A stretch of 64,000 nt of DNA from Thalassotalea euphylliae. Lineage in GTDB: Bacteria; Pseudomonadota; Gammaproteobacteria; Enterobacterales; Alteromonadaceae. Location of the stretch: assembly GCF_003390375.1 (NCBI RefSeq), contig NZ_QUOT01000001.1, positions 2,976,001 to 3,040,000 on the forward strand, written 5' to 3'. Of the stretch, positions 18,158-27,543 are shown piece by piece (positions within the stretch are counted from its first letter, which is position 1; each line of letters starts with the position of its first letter). The notes beneath the pieces are model-generated. The model was given only the letters and a program-made list of their open reading frames with translations. It had not been told where the DNA came from and ran no database searches. A program made the translations under genes and the position numbers.

Positions 18158-18384
18158 GAGGTGTTTTGCAGATACGAATAACTAGCGAGCTATGCTGTCA
18201 TGGCTGCCAGTATGGTGCAATGGTTTTTCACCGCGATTAATTGGTTTTATCTGAGGTTATTCGAATGGGAGGTGAGAGAATAAGCGACAAGCAGCAAAGA
18301 ACTACTTGTCTTGTTATTCTATTTGTTGCAACTGCAGTTTGAATGGCAATGGCAATGGCGTGCGATATTTAGCAATATCAGAGG

Positions 18385-18777
18385 CTAGTTAGCCGCAGAG
18401 ACATAGATGATTTTTGGCTCTTGGCCTGCTTTGGCAACGTCGCGAATGGTTACAGAAGCATTAACCTTGTTTTTACCAATACTGTATTTGTTCAAAAAGT
18501 TGAACGTGTTATCTGCTTGATACTTATAAGCAAACTTGGCGGGCGCTAAGTCGTTACAACGAATAGTATTGATGTTTACCTTGCGATCATGAATGCCCAT
18601 TTTACGTAATGTGCTTTTAACACCTTTTATGTCGTTATTACCTGCTCTTACGCATAGGCGGGTTTCATGTGAACTGTCAGTGGCGACAAATTTATATTGC
18701 TGTGCGAAGCTAGCTGGCGCATATGAGCCTGCAACAATGGCGCTTACGGCGATACCAGCGAGTAATTTATGTTTCAT
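18385..18777 (-). CDS. Secreted DUF3718-like protein
   Basis: A 130-residue protein with a clear signal peptide (about 1-25, ending SFA) and a domain resembling DUF3718, an Alteromonadales family of unknown function. Two Cys (in ETRLCVRAG and NTIRCNDLA) could form a disulfide. The stop is near a 227-base spacer with no visible gene, and the start is followed upstream by a 342-base regulatory spacer. The DUF assignment is from memory of the pattern and is less certain than the signal peptide. Confidence 0.7.
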   Translation of the reverse strand: MKHKLLAGIAVSAIVAGSYAPASFAQQYKFVATDSSHETRLCVRAGNNDIKGVKSTLRKMGIHDRKVNINTIRCNDLAPAKFAYKYQADNTFNFLNKYSIGKNKVNASVTIRDVAKAGQEPKIIYVSAAN

Positions 18778-19119
18778 TGTTCTCTCCTAAACTAATATTG
18801 TTAGCCAAGACAATGGCTAAGCATTTGATACCAAGCGCTAGCTAAGTATTCACATTGTTCCGTTTTTAAAACTTGGTGTTCCTTGTTACTGTATTGCTAC
18901 TGTAATGCGCTAATAAGTAGACAAGGTCATACTGCTGTCACCATAAAAGCAATTCCGTTTTGCTTGACTGTATTTTTAGCAAAAGAGTGTGTGTGACTGA
19001 TGTCGTAGCTTTGTCGAAATGTAAACGAGTGTAGAAAAGCATGACAAAGATCACTTTTCTATGCGTGCTGTTTATACTAGTGCTTACAACTAAGTTGTTA
19101 TTCTAATTAGGATTTAAAG
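18778..19119. other. Intergenic region between divergent DUF3718 and yjbR genes
   Basis: A 342-base spacer holding both promoters. A TATACT at 19073-19078 could be the -10 of the rightward gene, but no good -35 sits at the right distance. No coding frame with a ribosome-binding site and no strong hairpin was seen. Confidence 0.4.
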
Positions 19120-19512
19120 ATGAACGAGCAAGAAGTAAGGGCATATTTACTTGCTAAGCCTGAAACAATTAAAGATTTTCCATTTGGCGAAGATGTTGAA
19201 GTTTATAAAGTAAAAGGCAAGATGTTCGCCACCTTGTCCTTGGGTAAGGGCAACGAAAAAGGCACTGACGGTAAGCTAGAGGGTCATTACTGCATGAACT
19301 TAAAATGTGACCCCGAAGAAGCGGTTATGCTGCGTGATATATTTCCTAGCGTGATCCCCGGCTATCACATGAATCGCGCGCTGTGGAATACGGTGATTTT
19401 AGATGGCTCTGTACCTACGGGGGAAATTGAGCGTATGATAGATAACTCGTTTAAGCTGGTGGTCTCGAAAATGACCAAGAAGGATCAAGCGTCGATATTG
19501 ATTCATTTATAA
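19120..19512 (+). CDS. MmcQ/YjbR family protein
   Basis: A 130-residue cytosolic protein of the MmcQ/YjbR family, a small alpha/beta fold with a proposed DNA-binding role. The family start (a short helix, then FPFGEDVEVYKVKGKMFA) and the later HMNRALWNTVILDGSVP and DNSFKLVV segments are recognisable. It is monocistronic and convergent with the next gene, with a 22-base gap. The biological role is unknown. Confidence 0.85.
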   Translation: MNEQEVRAYLLAKPETIKDFPFGEDVEVYKVKGKMFATLSLGKGNEKGTDGKLEGHYCMNLKCDPEEAVMLRDIFPSVIPGYHMNRALWNTVILDGSVPTGEIERMIDNSFKLVVSKMTKKDQASILIHL

Positions 19513-19534
19513 GGGATTGTTGTACTGGGCAAGC

Positions 19535-19990
19535 TTAGCGAGCTTTCCTTTGTTGTCTGCGCATTTCGCAATGACCAGATAAAATCAATACGCCTGTCGC
19601 TAGCCACATTAGCCCAGCGATGAGAGCCTCTTCACTGACTCTTTCTGGCTTTCGTAGCCATAGCTGGAGAGGTAGTATCCCGCGAATAATGCACATGGCA
19701 GCAATAAAGTAATTGGCGAAAATATATAAAGGTAATGGGCGTAATATTTGAGCAGCGGAAAGGTTATATAAACCTATAATCACAAAAATGGACGCTGCTA
19801 GAACTGTTCCTATTGGTGCTAGCCATGTGCCTTGTTGAGCGGATTCAATAATTACCTCAGGCGCCATCTGGGCGCTGTAACAAGCTTCACCTAACCAAAT
19901 ACAAGATAAATGGGCAATGGCCGTTACAAAGGCGATTGTAGCGGCAAGCACTAGACTAATTTGGGCTGCGCTTTTTACATTGATTGTCAT
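19535..19990 (-). CDS. Hypothetical four-helix membrane protein
   Basis: A 151-residue protein with four predicted transmembrane helices (about 10-30, 55-77, 85-105 and 122-140) and a basic C-terminus (RRQQRKAR). I do not recognise the family. Two Cys (LSCIWLGEACYS) lie in the first predicted periplasmic loop, and a conserved-looking IRGILPLQLWLRKPERVSEE loop follows helix 3. It is a single gene between the yjbR and ppaC units. Confidence 0.7.
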   Translation of the reverse strand: MTINVKSAAQISLVLAATIAFVTAIAHLSCIWLGEACYSAQMAPEVIIESAQQGTWLAPIGTVLAASIFVIIGLYNLSAAQILRPLPLYIFANYFIAAMCIIRGILPLQLWLRKPERVSEEALIAGLMWLATGVLILSGHCEMRRQQRKAR

Positions 19991-20110
19991 CTAAATCCTT
20001 TTGATATCAATAACCTCATGAACTTTTAAAGTTTAAATGATGATCAGTTTTAGAATCCAGCACTTTTATTACAAGGTAGCTTTATCGTTAACCTTTAATT
20101 CAGGCCAATA

Positions 20111-20138
20111 AAAAAACCAGCGTTAACGCTGGGTTTTA
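20111..20138 (-). terminator. Rho-independent terminator of ppaC
   Basis: A hairpin with arms AAAACCAGCG and CGCTGGGTTTT (one bulged G) around TTAA. On the minus strand it runs into TTTTTTTATT, so it ends ppaC. Confidence 0.8.
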
Positions 20139-20172
20139 AGCTGAGTTTATTAGTGCAGTAACTAATCAGCGA

Positions 20173-21096
20173 TTAAGCTAAAGAATCTTGTAGTGGTGGA
20201 ACTACTTGCTTCTTACGACTCATAATGCCATCGATCCACACTTTACCGTCAACAGAAGCTGCGCCGTAGGCTTTTTCCGTTAAGTCGTCATTGTTGCTGA
20301 CGACTAGTACTTCTGAGCCTTCTTTCATAATGTCGGTAAGTACTAACAATACGCTGTGGTAGTCGCCTTCCGCTTTTAATGCCGCGATATCGGCCTGTAA
20401 GTCAGCTTTCATATCGTCAACTAGAGCTAAGTTGATCAGCTCTAACTGGCCAATGCCCACTTTGTTGCCGTGCATATTGAAGTCTTTAAAGTCACGCATC
20501 ACTAGGTCACGCACAGGCGTGCCAGCAACCGCTGATTTCACTTCAAACATTTCCATGCCAAGCGCTTTGTAGTCTTCTACACCTGCAATTTCCGCTAATG
20601 CTTCAACACATTTAATATCGGCAGTGGTACAGGTTGGTGATTTGAAGATAACTGTGTCAGATAAAATTGCACACATCATAGCGCCAGCGATGTCTTTTGG
20701 AATTTCAACACCGTGGAAGTCGTACATCATTTTAATAATGGTGTTAGTACAACCTACTGGGCGAATCCAACACTCAAGTGGTGTTGATGTGGTGATATCA
20801 CCTAATTTGTGGTGGTCGATAATACCTAATACTGTGGTGTCGTCGATATCGTCTGGGCCTTGGATGCGATCTGAATGATCAACCACGTAAATGCCGTCAG
20901 TGTCAGCAAACGTCATTTTTAATTCAGGTTGCTCGAAACCAAATTTGTCTAAGATAAATAAAGTTTCTGGTGATAGCTCGCCTAAACGTGCTGGTTTTAC
21001 GTCTTCACCAATTTGGTTTTTTAGGTACGATAGGGCGATTGCTGAACAAACTGAATCAGAATCTGGCACCTTGTGTCCGACCGCGTAAGCTGGCAT
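20173..21096 (-). CDS. ppaC: Manganese-dependent (class II) inorganic pyrophosphatase
   Basis: A 307-residue DHH-family phosphoesterase that hydrolyses pyrophosphate to phosphate. Motifs are complete: GHKVPDSDS (7-15), VVDHSDR (71-77), IIDHHKLGD beginning at 92 with Asp94-His95-His96, and the substrate-binding SRKKQVVP at 293-300. Length matches canonical class II enzymes (about 310) without regulatory CBS domains. It is monocistronic and ends in a strong terminator. Class II enzymes are more common in Firmicutes but occur in marine gammaproteobacteria. Confidence 0.95.
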   Translation of the reverse strand: MPAYAVGHKVPDSDSVCSAIALSYLKNQIGEDVKPARLGELSPETLFILDKFGFEQPELKMTFADTDGIYVVDHSDRIQGPDDIDDTTVLGIIDHHKLGDITTSTPLECWIRPVGCTNTIIKMMYDFHGVEIPKDIAGAMMCAILSDTVIFKSPTCTTADIKCVEALAEIAGVEDYKALGMEMFEVKSAVAGTPVRDLVMRDFKDFNMHGNKVGIGQLELINLALVDDMKADLQADIAALKAEGDYHSVLLVLTDIMKEGSEVLVVSNNDDLTEKAYGAASVDGKVWIDGIMSRKKQVVPPLQDSLA

Positions 21097-21161
21097 TGAT
21101 AATTCTCCAAGCGAATAAGGTTAATTGGCGCGTATTCTAGCAGTTTTTGGTGGATAAAAAA

Positions 21162-21195
21162 AAGCCGCAGTCATTGGCGAAAATGTCTGCGGCTT
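21162..21195 (-). terminator. Rho-independent terminator of fbp
   Basis: A 9-bp GC-rich stem (AAGCCGCAG / CTGCGGCTT) with a 16-base loop. The minus-strand tail is TTTTTT. It lies 27 bases after the fbp stop. Confidence 0.82.
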
Positions 21196-21222
21196 CACGA
21201 ATGAGTTTAGCGCTTACTTTCG

Positions 21223-22191
21223 CTAGTTATAGTAGCTTAAGCATTTTTCTACTTCGTTTTTCGAACCCATGATCACTTCCACACGTTGATGAATATCATT
21301 TGGTTCAATATCCATTATCGGCCCTTCGCTGGTCATCGCTAAACCACCAGCTTGCTCAACTAAATAACTCATCGGGTTCGCTTCATACATTAAGCGTAAC
21401 TTGTATGGCTTCTCTGGATTTTTGTTATCGGCAGGGTAAGTGAAAATACCGCCGCGAGTTAGTACACGATGGATATCGCCAACCATAGCGGCAATCCAGC
21501 GCATATTGAAGTTCACACCACGCGGGCCATCGCTACCAGCCACTAAATCGTTAATATAGTTTTGCATTGGCGCTTGCCAGAAGCGCTGGTTCGACATATT
21601 AATAGCAAACTCACGGGTGTCGGCTGGTACTTGCACATTGCGCTCAACCAGCAAGTAACCGCCATGCGTTCTGTCGAGTACGTAAAAATGTGTACCTTTA
21701 CCTGTGGTCATCACCAACATGGTCGACGGGCCATAAAGTACATAACCGGCACAGACTTGTTTGTGGCCTGGTTGCTGGAACTGTTTAGGATCATCAGCGG
21801 CAAGCTCAGGAATGGCTTCGTGAATTGAGAAAATTGTGCCTATCAGCGAGTTAATATCAATATTTGAACTGCCATCGAGTGGATCGAACGACACTAAAAA
21901 CTTGCCGTTAGGGTCGCCAGCCACTGAGGTATCTTCCTCCTCTGACGAAATGGCGCGAACAAAGCCCGATTCCAGCAAAATATCTTTAATTAATTCGTTG
22001 GAAACCACGTCTAACTTTTTCTGTACTTCACCTTGAATGTTTTCATCCAAAGTCGAGCCCATTAAGCCACCTAATTGCGCTTGGCTGACACGGAATGAAA
22101 TTTCTTTAGTGGCGGCAAGAATAGTTTTAATTAACGAGATTAAGTCTAAAGGTACGTCGTCTTCGCGTAATGCTGGCGCTAGTCGTTGCAT
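21223..22191 (-). CDS. fbp: Class I fructose-1,6-bisphosphatase
   Basis: A 322-residue gluconeogenic enzyme that converts fructose-1,6-bisphosphate to fructose-6-phosphate. The metal site SFDPLDGSSNID (Asp103, Asp106) and the acidic ISSEEED block (81-87) are present, as are GIFTYPAD, KLRLMYEANPMSYLVEQAGG and the C-terminal HQRVEVIMGS. Length is close to E. coli Fbp (332). It is monocistronic with its own terminator. The divergent neighbour is the metalloprotease gene, 286 bases away. Confidence 0.96.
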   Translation of the reverse strand: MQRLAPALREDDVPLDLISLIKTILAATKEISFRVSQAQLGGLMGSTLDENIQGEVQKKLDVVSNELIKDILLESGFVRAISSEEEDTSVAGDPNGKFLVSFDPLDGSSNIDINSLIGTIFSIHEAIPELAADDPKQFQQPGHKQVCAGYVLYGPSTMLVMTTGKGTHFYVLDRTHGGYLLVERNVQVPADTREFAINMSNQRFWQAPMQNYINDLVAGSDGPRGVNFNMRWIAAMVGDIHRVLTRGGIFTYPADNKNPEKPYKLRLMYEANPMSYLVEQAGGLAMTSEGPIMDIEPNDIHQRVEVIMGSKNEVEKCLSYYN

Positions 22192-22477
22192 AGGGTTACC
22201 TAGTTGCTTGTTGTTGATGGCAAGTTATTGTTGGCTGGTCGATTTCTATTTGATCCGCCTTCGCCAACTGTATATTGTAGGGCGTGTTGAGCTTTCAGTC
22301 TCTAATGTTCAATACGCCTTAGCTAGAGCAAAATTTCTCGGTTGCCAAAAAGCTAGTTAAGTTATGCATTTCGCTGTTGGCACGGGTGATCAATTTATTG
22401 AAAGTTTTCACTCTAACTTTTAGCCGATTATAACTCAATTTTGTGACCGTTTTTAGTAAAAATAATAAGGAATTAGG

Positions 22478-24928
22478 ATGAAATTAAATCGTCTGTTAAC
22501 CGTGCTGATACTCTGCCTTAGCTGGCTTTCCAGCGCCCGGGCAGAGCCTGCTGACTTCGCAGAATTTAGCAAAGACAAGCAATATCAATCAGGCTATTTT
22601 TCGTTTTATCACGATGAAAATAGCGGCAAGGTTTACCTAGAAATTGACAATTTTGAGCAGCCGTTTTTATTTCAAAGCAGTATGCCACACGGTATTGGCT
22701 CTAACGATATTGGTTTAGATCGTGGTCAACTTGGTGGTACCCGTTTAGTACAGTTTGAGCGTGTTGGCGAAAAAGTGTTTTTACGCCAACATAATACTTA
22801 TTACCGTGCAAATAGCGATAATAAGCTTGAGCGCCAAGCCATTAATGAAGCCTTTGCCAGCTCAATTATTTGGGGCTTTAAAGTGGCGAAAGCGAGCAAA
22901 AGTGGCAAAGTTGTGGTGGATTATACGCCGTTTTTACTTTCTGATATCCACGGTGTCGGTGAGCGCTTAAAACAGCGCAAACAAGGTAGCTTTAAAGTCG
23001 ATGCTACGCGCAGTGGCTTGTACGCTAAGCGCACCAAAGCTTTTCCTAAAAATACCGAATTTGAAGCAACGATCACGTTTAAAGGGTCAGGTGCTGGCAC
23101 TTACTTAAAATCAGTGACGCCAGAAAACACAGCGGTAACCGTTAACTTTCATCATTCCTTAATTGAACTGCCTGACGATAATTACCAAGAACGTGCATTC
23201 CACCCTTACAGCGGCTATTGGGCAATTAGCCATGCCGATTACGCCACTAAAATTGATGAACCACTGATCCAGCGTGTTATTCCGCGTCATCGCTTAGCAA
23301 AGCAAAATCCTGAGGCAGCTGTTTCACCGGCAGTTGAACCAATCGTTTATTACCTAGATGCGGGCGTGCCAGAGCCAGTAAAAAGTGCCTTGTTAGACGG
23401 TGCACGTTGGTGGAATCAAGCGTTTGAAGCGATTGGCTACCAAGATGCGTTTCAGGTGAAAATGTTACCAGCAGATGCTGATCCTATGGATGTGCGTTAC
23501 AACGTGATCCAGTGGGTTCATCGTGCCACGCGCGGTTGGAGCTATGGGGCATCGGTTATTGACCCACGCACAGGCGAAATTATCAAAGGCCATGTTACCT
23601 TGGGCTCATTACGTGTCCGCCAAGACTACCTGATTGCCCTTGGCCTAACTTCACCATTTGGCAATGATACAAACGAGGAGAGTGGTGAACAAGCAGATAC
23701 CAGCAAGCAACAGGAAATGGCACTAGCGCGTATTCGCCAACTATCTGCACATGAAGTCGGCCATACATTAGGTATTGCCCATAATTTTGCAGCCAGTGTG
23801 AATAATCGCGCCTCGGTGATGGATTACCCACATCCTTATATCACGCTCAATAACGGTGAAATTGATTTATCAAACGCGTACGACACTGACATTGGTGCGT
23901 GGGACAAATACGTAATTGCCTATGGTTATAGTGATATTGCCCCTGAGCTTGAAGATGAAGCACTCGCGGGTTTGATTGCCCAGGCGAAAAGCCAAGGCCT
24001 GCAATATATGTCGGATCCCGATGCAAGGCCAAAATCTGGCGGTCATGCGACAGGGCATTTATGGGATAACGGCAAAAATGCCGCCACTGAGTTAAGTCGT
24101 GTTTTAGCGGTACGTGAAAAAGCATTGCAAGATTTTGGTATTAACTCAATTGCCAATGGCACGCCGCTGTCAGAAATCGAGCAGGTATTAGTACCAATCT
24201 ATAACTTCCATCGCTACCAAGTGGAAGCGGCAGTGAAGCTTGTTGCTGGTGTTGATTACAGCTACGAAGTTAAAGGTGAAGGTGAGGTTGTAGGTGTTTC
24301 AACTGTCGCGGGTGATAGCCAATACCAAGCGCTAGACGCCTTACTGGCGACCTTAACACCTAAAACGCTCACCCTGAGTGACGAATTAATTGGTTTAATT
24401 CCACCAAAAGCCTATGGCTATCAGCGCAATCGTGAAAGTTTTAAAGCCAACACTGGGCTAACCTTTGATCCAGTCAGCGCTGCAGAAGCGGCAGCGAAAC
24501 ATACGGTTGGACTGTTGTTAAATGCCGAGCGATTAGCGCGATTGCAGCAGCAATCGTTAATGGGTAAAGATATTCCATCAGTGGAAAAACTGTTGGATAT
24601 GCTGCTAGAAAATACCATCAAGCAAAACAGTGAAAAGGGCTTAGGTTTGCTGGTGCAGCAGCGCGTTAATCAGCAAGTGGTTGAGCACTTACTTACCCTG
24701 TGGCATAGCGATAAAGTGGTGGCGGAAGTTAGAGCTGAGCTTTATGTCGCCCTTAAAGACTTGGGTGACTGGTTAGATGACAACCGTAAATCACGTAAAC
24801 ACCAAGGTATGAAAGCGCAATTTACTTTATTGGCTGAGCAAATCGACTTTAGCTTAGCGCAAGGCAAGCGCGTCACTCCGGCATCAAGCATTGTGCTGCC
24901 GCCGGGCTCACCGATTGGTCATGAATAA
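22478..24928 (+). CDS. Secreted zinc-dependent metalloprotease (DUF5117/DUF4953 type)
   Basis: An 816-residue exported protease. A signal peptide (about 1-22, ending ARA) is followed by an N-terminal beta-rich region of the DUF5117 kind, then the metzincin catalytic motif HEVGHTLGIAHN (His425, Glu426, His429, His435) and the Met-turn ASVMDYPHPY. The C-terminal half is largely helical. The family is common in marine Bacteroidetes and Alteromonadales and its substrates are not established. The ribosome-binding site AAGGAA is good. The stop overlaps the start of the downstream ureohydrolase gene by 8 bases, implying co-transcription. Confidence 0.88.
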   Translation: MKLNRLLTVLILCLSWLSSARAEPADFAEFSKDKQYQSGYFSFYHDENSGKVYLEIDNFEQPFLFQSSMPHGIGSNDIGLDRGQLGGTRLVQFERVGEKVFLRQHNTYYRANSDNKLERQAINEAFASSIIWGFKVAKASKSGKVVVDYTPFLLSDIHGVGERLKQRKQGSFKVDATRSGLYAKRTKAFPKNTEFEATITFKGSGAGTYLKSVTPENTAVTVNFHHSLIELPDDNYQERAFHPYSGYWAISHADYATKIDEPLIQRVIPRHRLAKQNPEAAVSPAVEPIVYYLDAGVPEPVKSALLDGARWWNQAFEAIGYQDAFQVKMLPADADPMDVRYNVIQWVHRATRGWSYGASVIDPRTGEIIKGHVTLGSLRVRQDYLIALGLTSPFGNDTNEESGEQADTSKQQEMALARIRQLSAHEVGHTLGIAHNFAASVNNRASVMDYPHPYITLNNGEIDLSNAYDTDIGAWDKYVIAYGYSDIAPELEDEALAGLIAQAKSQGLQYMSDPDARPKSGGHATGHLWDNGKNAATELSRVLAVREKALQDFGINSIANGTPLSEIEQVLVPIYNFHRYQVEAAVKLVAGVDYSYEVKGEGEVVGVSTVAGDSQYQALDALLATLTPKTLTLSDELIGLIPPKAYGYQRNRESFKANTGLTFDPVSAAEAAAKHTVGLLLNAERLARLQQQSLMGKDIPSVEKLLDMLLENTIKQNSEKGLGLLVQQRVNQQVVEHLLTLWHSDKVVAEVRAELYVALKDLGDWLDDNRKSRKHQGMKAQFTLLAEQIDFSLAQGKRVTPASSIVLPPGSPIGHE

Positions 24929-25781
24929 GCTGATGCAAAGTGAGAGCTTATTAAGCGAGTTTCATTCGCTAGCATTGCTGGGTATTCCGTTTGATGATAA
25001 TTCATCGTTTGAACGAGGCCCAGCTAAAGCGCCAGCCGTGATCAAAAACGTGCTGGCGCACGGCTCGCTTAACAAGGGCACTGAGCTTGGGGTCAACCTT
25101 GCTGACAACCCCCAGTGGCAAGTTGTTGAGGATGTTAGCTTTTTAGCGGGCAAATCTACCCCATATGGCTTTAACCACGATATTGAACAAGCGGCATTAG
25201 CGCAGCTCGCGGCAGGCAATTTATGCTTGTCGCTCGGTGGTGATCACAGTGTTTCCTATCCACTGCTAAAAGCCTACGCGCAGTATTTTCCTGAGCTGAC
25301 CATACTCCATATTGATGCCCATTCAGATTTATACGACAGCTTTAAAGGCAATCCGTATTCGAATGCTTGCCCGTTTGCTCGGGTAATGGAAGACGGGCTA
25401 TGTCAGCGCTTAGTGCAAGTGGGTATTCGTACGTTAAATGCTCACCAGATTGCACAAGCGGAAAAGTTTTCGGTAGAAATGTATGAAATGCGGCATTGGC
25501 CGCTCGCTAAGCCATTGTCATTTGAAACACCTGTATATTTATCGCTAGATATTGATGGCATAGACCCAGCTTTTGCACCGGGCGTTTCACACCGCGAACC
25601 GGGTGGTTTAACGACACGTGAAGTGATTAATCTGATCCATCAAATTGATGCGCCACTTGTCGGTGCTGATGTCGTGGAATTTAACCCCAATCGCGATATC
25701 GACGGCATTACTGCCCAAGTTGCGGCAAAGCTGACAAAAGAGCTGGCCGGTAAGATTATTCAATCTAGCTTAAATGGGTAA
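24921..25781 (+). CDS. Arginase/agmatinase-family ureohydrolase
   Basis: A binuclear manganese hydrolase that releases urea from a guanidino substrate. With the start at ATG 24921 (MNKLMQ) the protein has 286 residues, and all metal ligands are visible: His109 in GGDHS, Asp132, His134 and Asp136 in HIDAHSDLYD, Asp210 and Asp212 in LDIDGIDPAFAPG. The segment CPFARVMEDGLCQRLVQVGIR resembles agmatinases. An earlier in-frame codon at 24891 lies inside the protease gene and is less likely. It overlaps the protease stop by 8 bases. Peptidase plus guanidine cleavage may suit nitrogen scavenging from arginine-rich peptides (inference). Confidence 0.88.
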   Translation: MNKLMQSESLLSEFHSLALLGIPFDDNSSFERGPAKAPAVIKNVLAHGSLNKGTELGVNLADNPQWQVVEDVSFLAGKSTPYGFNHDIEQAALAQLAAGNLCLSLGGDHSVSYPLLKAYAQYFPELTILHIDAHSDLYDSFKGNPYSNACPFARVMEDGLCQRLVQVGIRTLNAHQIAQAEKFSVEMYEMRHWPLAKPLSFETPVYLSLDIDGIDPAFAPGVSHREPGGLTTREVINLIHQIDAPLVGADVVEFNPNRDIDGITAQVAAKLTKELAGKIIQSSLNG

Positions 25782-25796
25782 CTGAGCATGTGGGGG

Positions 25797-25866
25797 TTGT
25801 CATGGTTCATTTGGCCTGATTGAATTGGCCTGATTGAATTGGCGTAGATGATTTGGCATTAATAAT
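25797..25866. repeat. Five degenerate 14-bp tandem repeats
   Basis: Units TTGTCATGGTTCAT, TTGGCCTGATTGAA (twice, identical), TTGGCGTAGATGAT and TTGGCATTAATAAT run without gaps, beginning 15 bases after the ureohydrolase stop. The two central copies are perfect and the outer ones decay, as expected from slippage followed by drift. Confidence 0.7.
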
Positions 25867-25957
25867 AAAATTTAATTAACACTTTCACTTTTTTAACCTT
25901 AGTTAGCAGTCAAGGATTTGAAAAACTAATTTCACTGAATTTAAAAGGGAATTTATT

Positions 25958-27412
25958 TTGCGAATTAACACCTTCATACTGCTTGCGCTGCTTTACCTAG
26001 GAGTTACTTCAAGCACATACGCGAGTGAAGCAAAGGCATTTATTGAGCTACTACAAAAGCACTACCAGCAAACGGCCTCAATTAGCGCTTTTTCACTGAC
26101 TCACAGTTATTTTGGCCGCAGTGACCCATATCAATCATGGGACTATCAAGCCCCTAGCCGCTACAAAGCCTTTAAAGTCACAGATATTGATATGGAAAAG
26201 CAGCACTACTATCAAAATGTTGTGCATCACTTTACTGGTGGCTTGTATTTAGATGAAGTGCACTTTCAAAATGATAGCGAGAGCTCGCGTTATGAACGCA
26301 ATGGTATTTCCTTGGGTAAAAGTGCCATAGCGCAGAGTATGAATAGTTTCTCTCGCTACAAAAACTTAACCTTAATGAATCTTGATTTCTTGGCGGTAAG
26401 GCCTTTGCTGCAAACAATTAGTGTTAGTCAGGATATTAGTGAGACCATCGACATTCAGCCAGACAAAGTCGCTGGAAAAGTGACTTTAGCGCATCGACAG
26501 GCTGAGGGCGCTAAAGGTAAAGAAATCGAGTATGTGTTTAATCTCGCGCCGCTGCGTTTAGAATCCATCAATAACAAAGCGAGAAAACGCATTTTTCTCT
26601 ATGGCGATTACCGAACAAGCAATGGCTACCACTTCGCACATTCATTGATTAAGCACTACAACGGCGATGTGATCCCCAGCTTTATAACCCGAATTGAGAA
26701 GTTTGAGGTGATTGAGCAGATAACACCTGAGAAGCTCACATTGCCCAATGGTTATCGCATCAAACCTGCTGAGCAATATTTAGCGTTAGCTGCTACTGAA
26801 ATCGCTGAAGACCTTTACTTAATTAACGACGCATCACAAAAGCACAATACCTTATTTACCGTAAACGGCGGCAATATTATGGTGTTTGGCGCACCAAGAA
26901 GTAGTCGCTTATCAGAATCTGTGTTGAAAACCATCAAGCAGCAATTTCCTACTAAGCAAATTAGTGGTGTTTATGTCACTCACCCTTATCGTGAACATAT
27001 AACAGGGCTTTTACCTTTTGTGGAACAAGGGGCGAAAGTGTATGCCGATGACTATACGATTGCGGCAATAAAAGCCTATCCACGCTTTACGGATAAGATT
27101 GATAGCTTTTCTTTTGAACCGCTCAGTCATGAGCAAGTGATCAATGGCGTTCAATTTTATGTGCTTGAGAGTGCTCGTTCAAAACGTCAAAGCTTTGCCT
27201 ACTTTGCGCAAAGCGGAACGATTTATCAGTCAGATTTTCTTGAAATCGCTCGCGATAATACCATTGCCAATATCCTGCCCAGCTATAGCAAACAATTTAT
27301 TGATTTTGTTCGAGAGTCAAAGCTCAAGGTTAAGCGCATTGTCGCGCAAAATAGGAATAGCAATATTTCGCAGGAGGTTATGAATAAGGCTTATCAAGCG
27401 AATACACTATAA
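25958..27412 (+). CDS. Secreted protein with degenerate metallo-beta-lactamase fold (copy 1)
   Basis: A 484-residue exported protein. The start is TTG, with AAAAGGGA upstream and a signal peptide (about 1-22, ending TYA). Residues ~25-270 form a beta-rich domain of unknown family. Residues ~275-480 follow the order of a metallo-beta-lactamase domain (EIAEDLYLINDASQKHNTLF, IMVFGAP, VYVTHPYREHITG, then TIYQSDFL), but the HxHxDH zinc motif reads HPYREH and the third-histidine site reads LESARSKRQ. Only two of the four motif ligands and the later Asp survive, so hydrolysis is doubtful. It is paralogous to the next gene, on the opposite strand. Confidence 0.75.
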   Translation: MRINTFILLALLYLGVTSSTYASEAKAFIELLQKHYQQTASISAFSLTHSYFGRSDPYQSWDYQAPSRYKAFKVTDIDMEKQHYYQNVVHHFTGGLYLDEVHFQNDSESSRYERNGISLGKSAIAQSMNSFSRYKNLTLMNLDFLAVRPLLQTISVSQDISETIDIQPDKVAGKVTLAHRQAEGAKGKEIEYVFNLAPLRLESINNKARKRIFLYGDYRTSNGYHFAHSLIKHYNGDVIPSFITRIEKFEVIEQITPEKLTLPNGYRIKPAEQYLALAATEIAEDLYLINDASQKHNTLFTVNGGNIMVFGAPRSSRLSESVLKTIKQQFPTKQISGVYVTHPYREHITGLLPFVEQGAKVYADDYTIAAIKAYPRFTDKIDSFSFEPLSHEQVINGVQFYVLESARSKRQSFAYFAQSGTIYQSDFLEIARDNTIANILPSYSKQFIDFVRESKLKVKRIVAQNRNSNISQEVMNKAYQANTL

Positions 27413-27543
27413 GGCAATGGTGTTTTTATGCTGAGCTCTCTATGCATTACCTTTTAATAAAACCTTTCAATAAACAAGTGAACATAGTTAGTCTGCTATG
27501 TTCGCTGAATAAACTATCGGTTAATCATCAATTAGGGCAAAAT

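Noticed and set aside
19040..19060. CRP-like site upstream of the yjbR-type gene
   Set aside because: GATCAC gives one half-site, but the other half matches TGTGA at only three of five bases.
27479..27504. Terminator between the two lactamase-fold genes
   Set aside because: GAACATAG / CTATGTTC can pair, but the stem is AT-rich, the loop is 8 bases and no T run follows.
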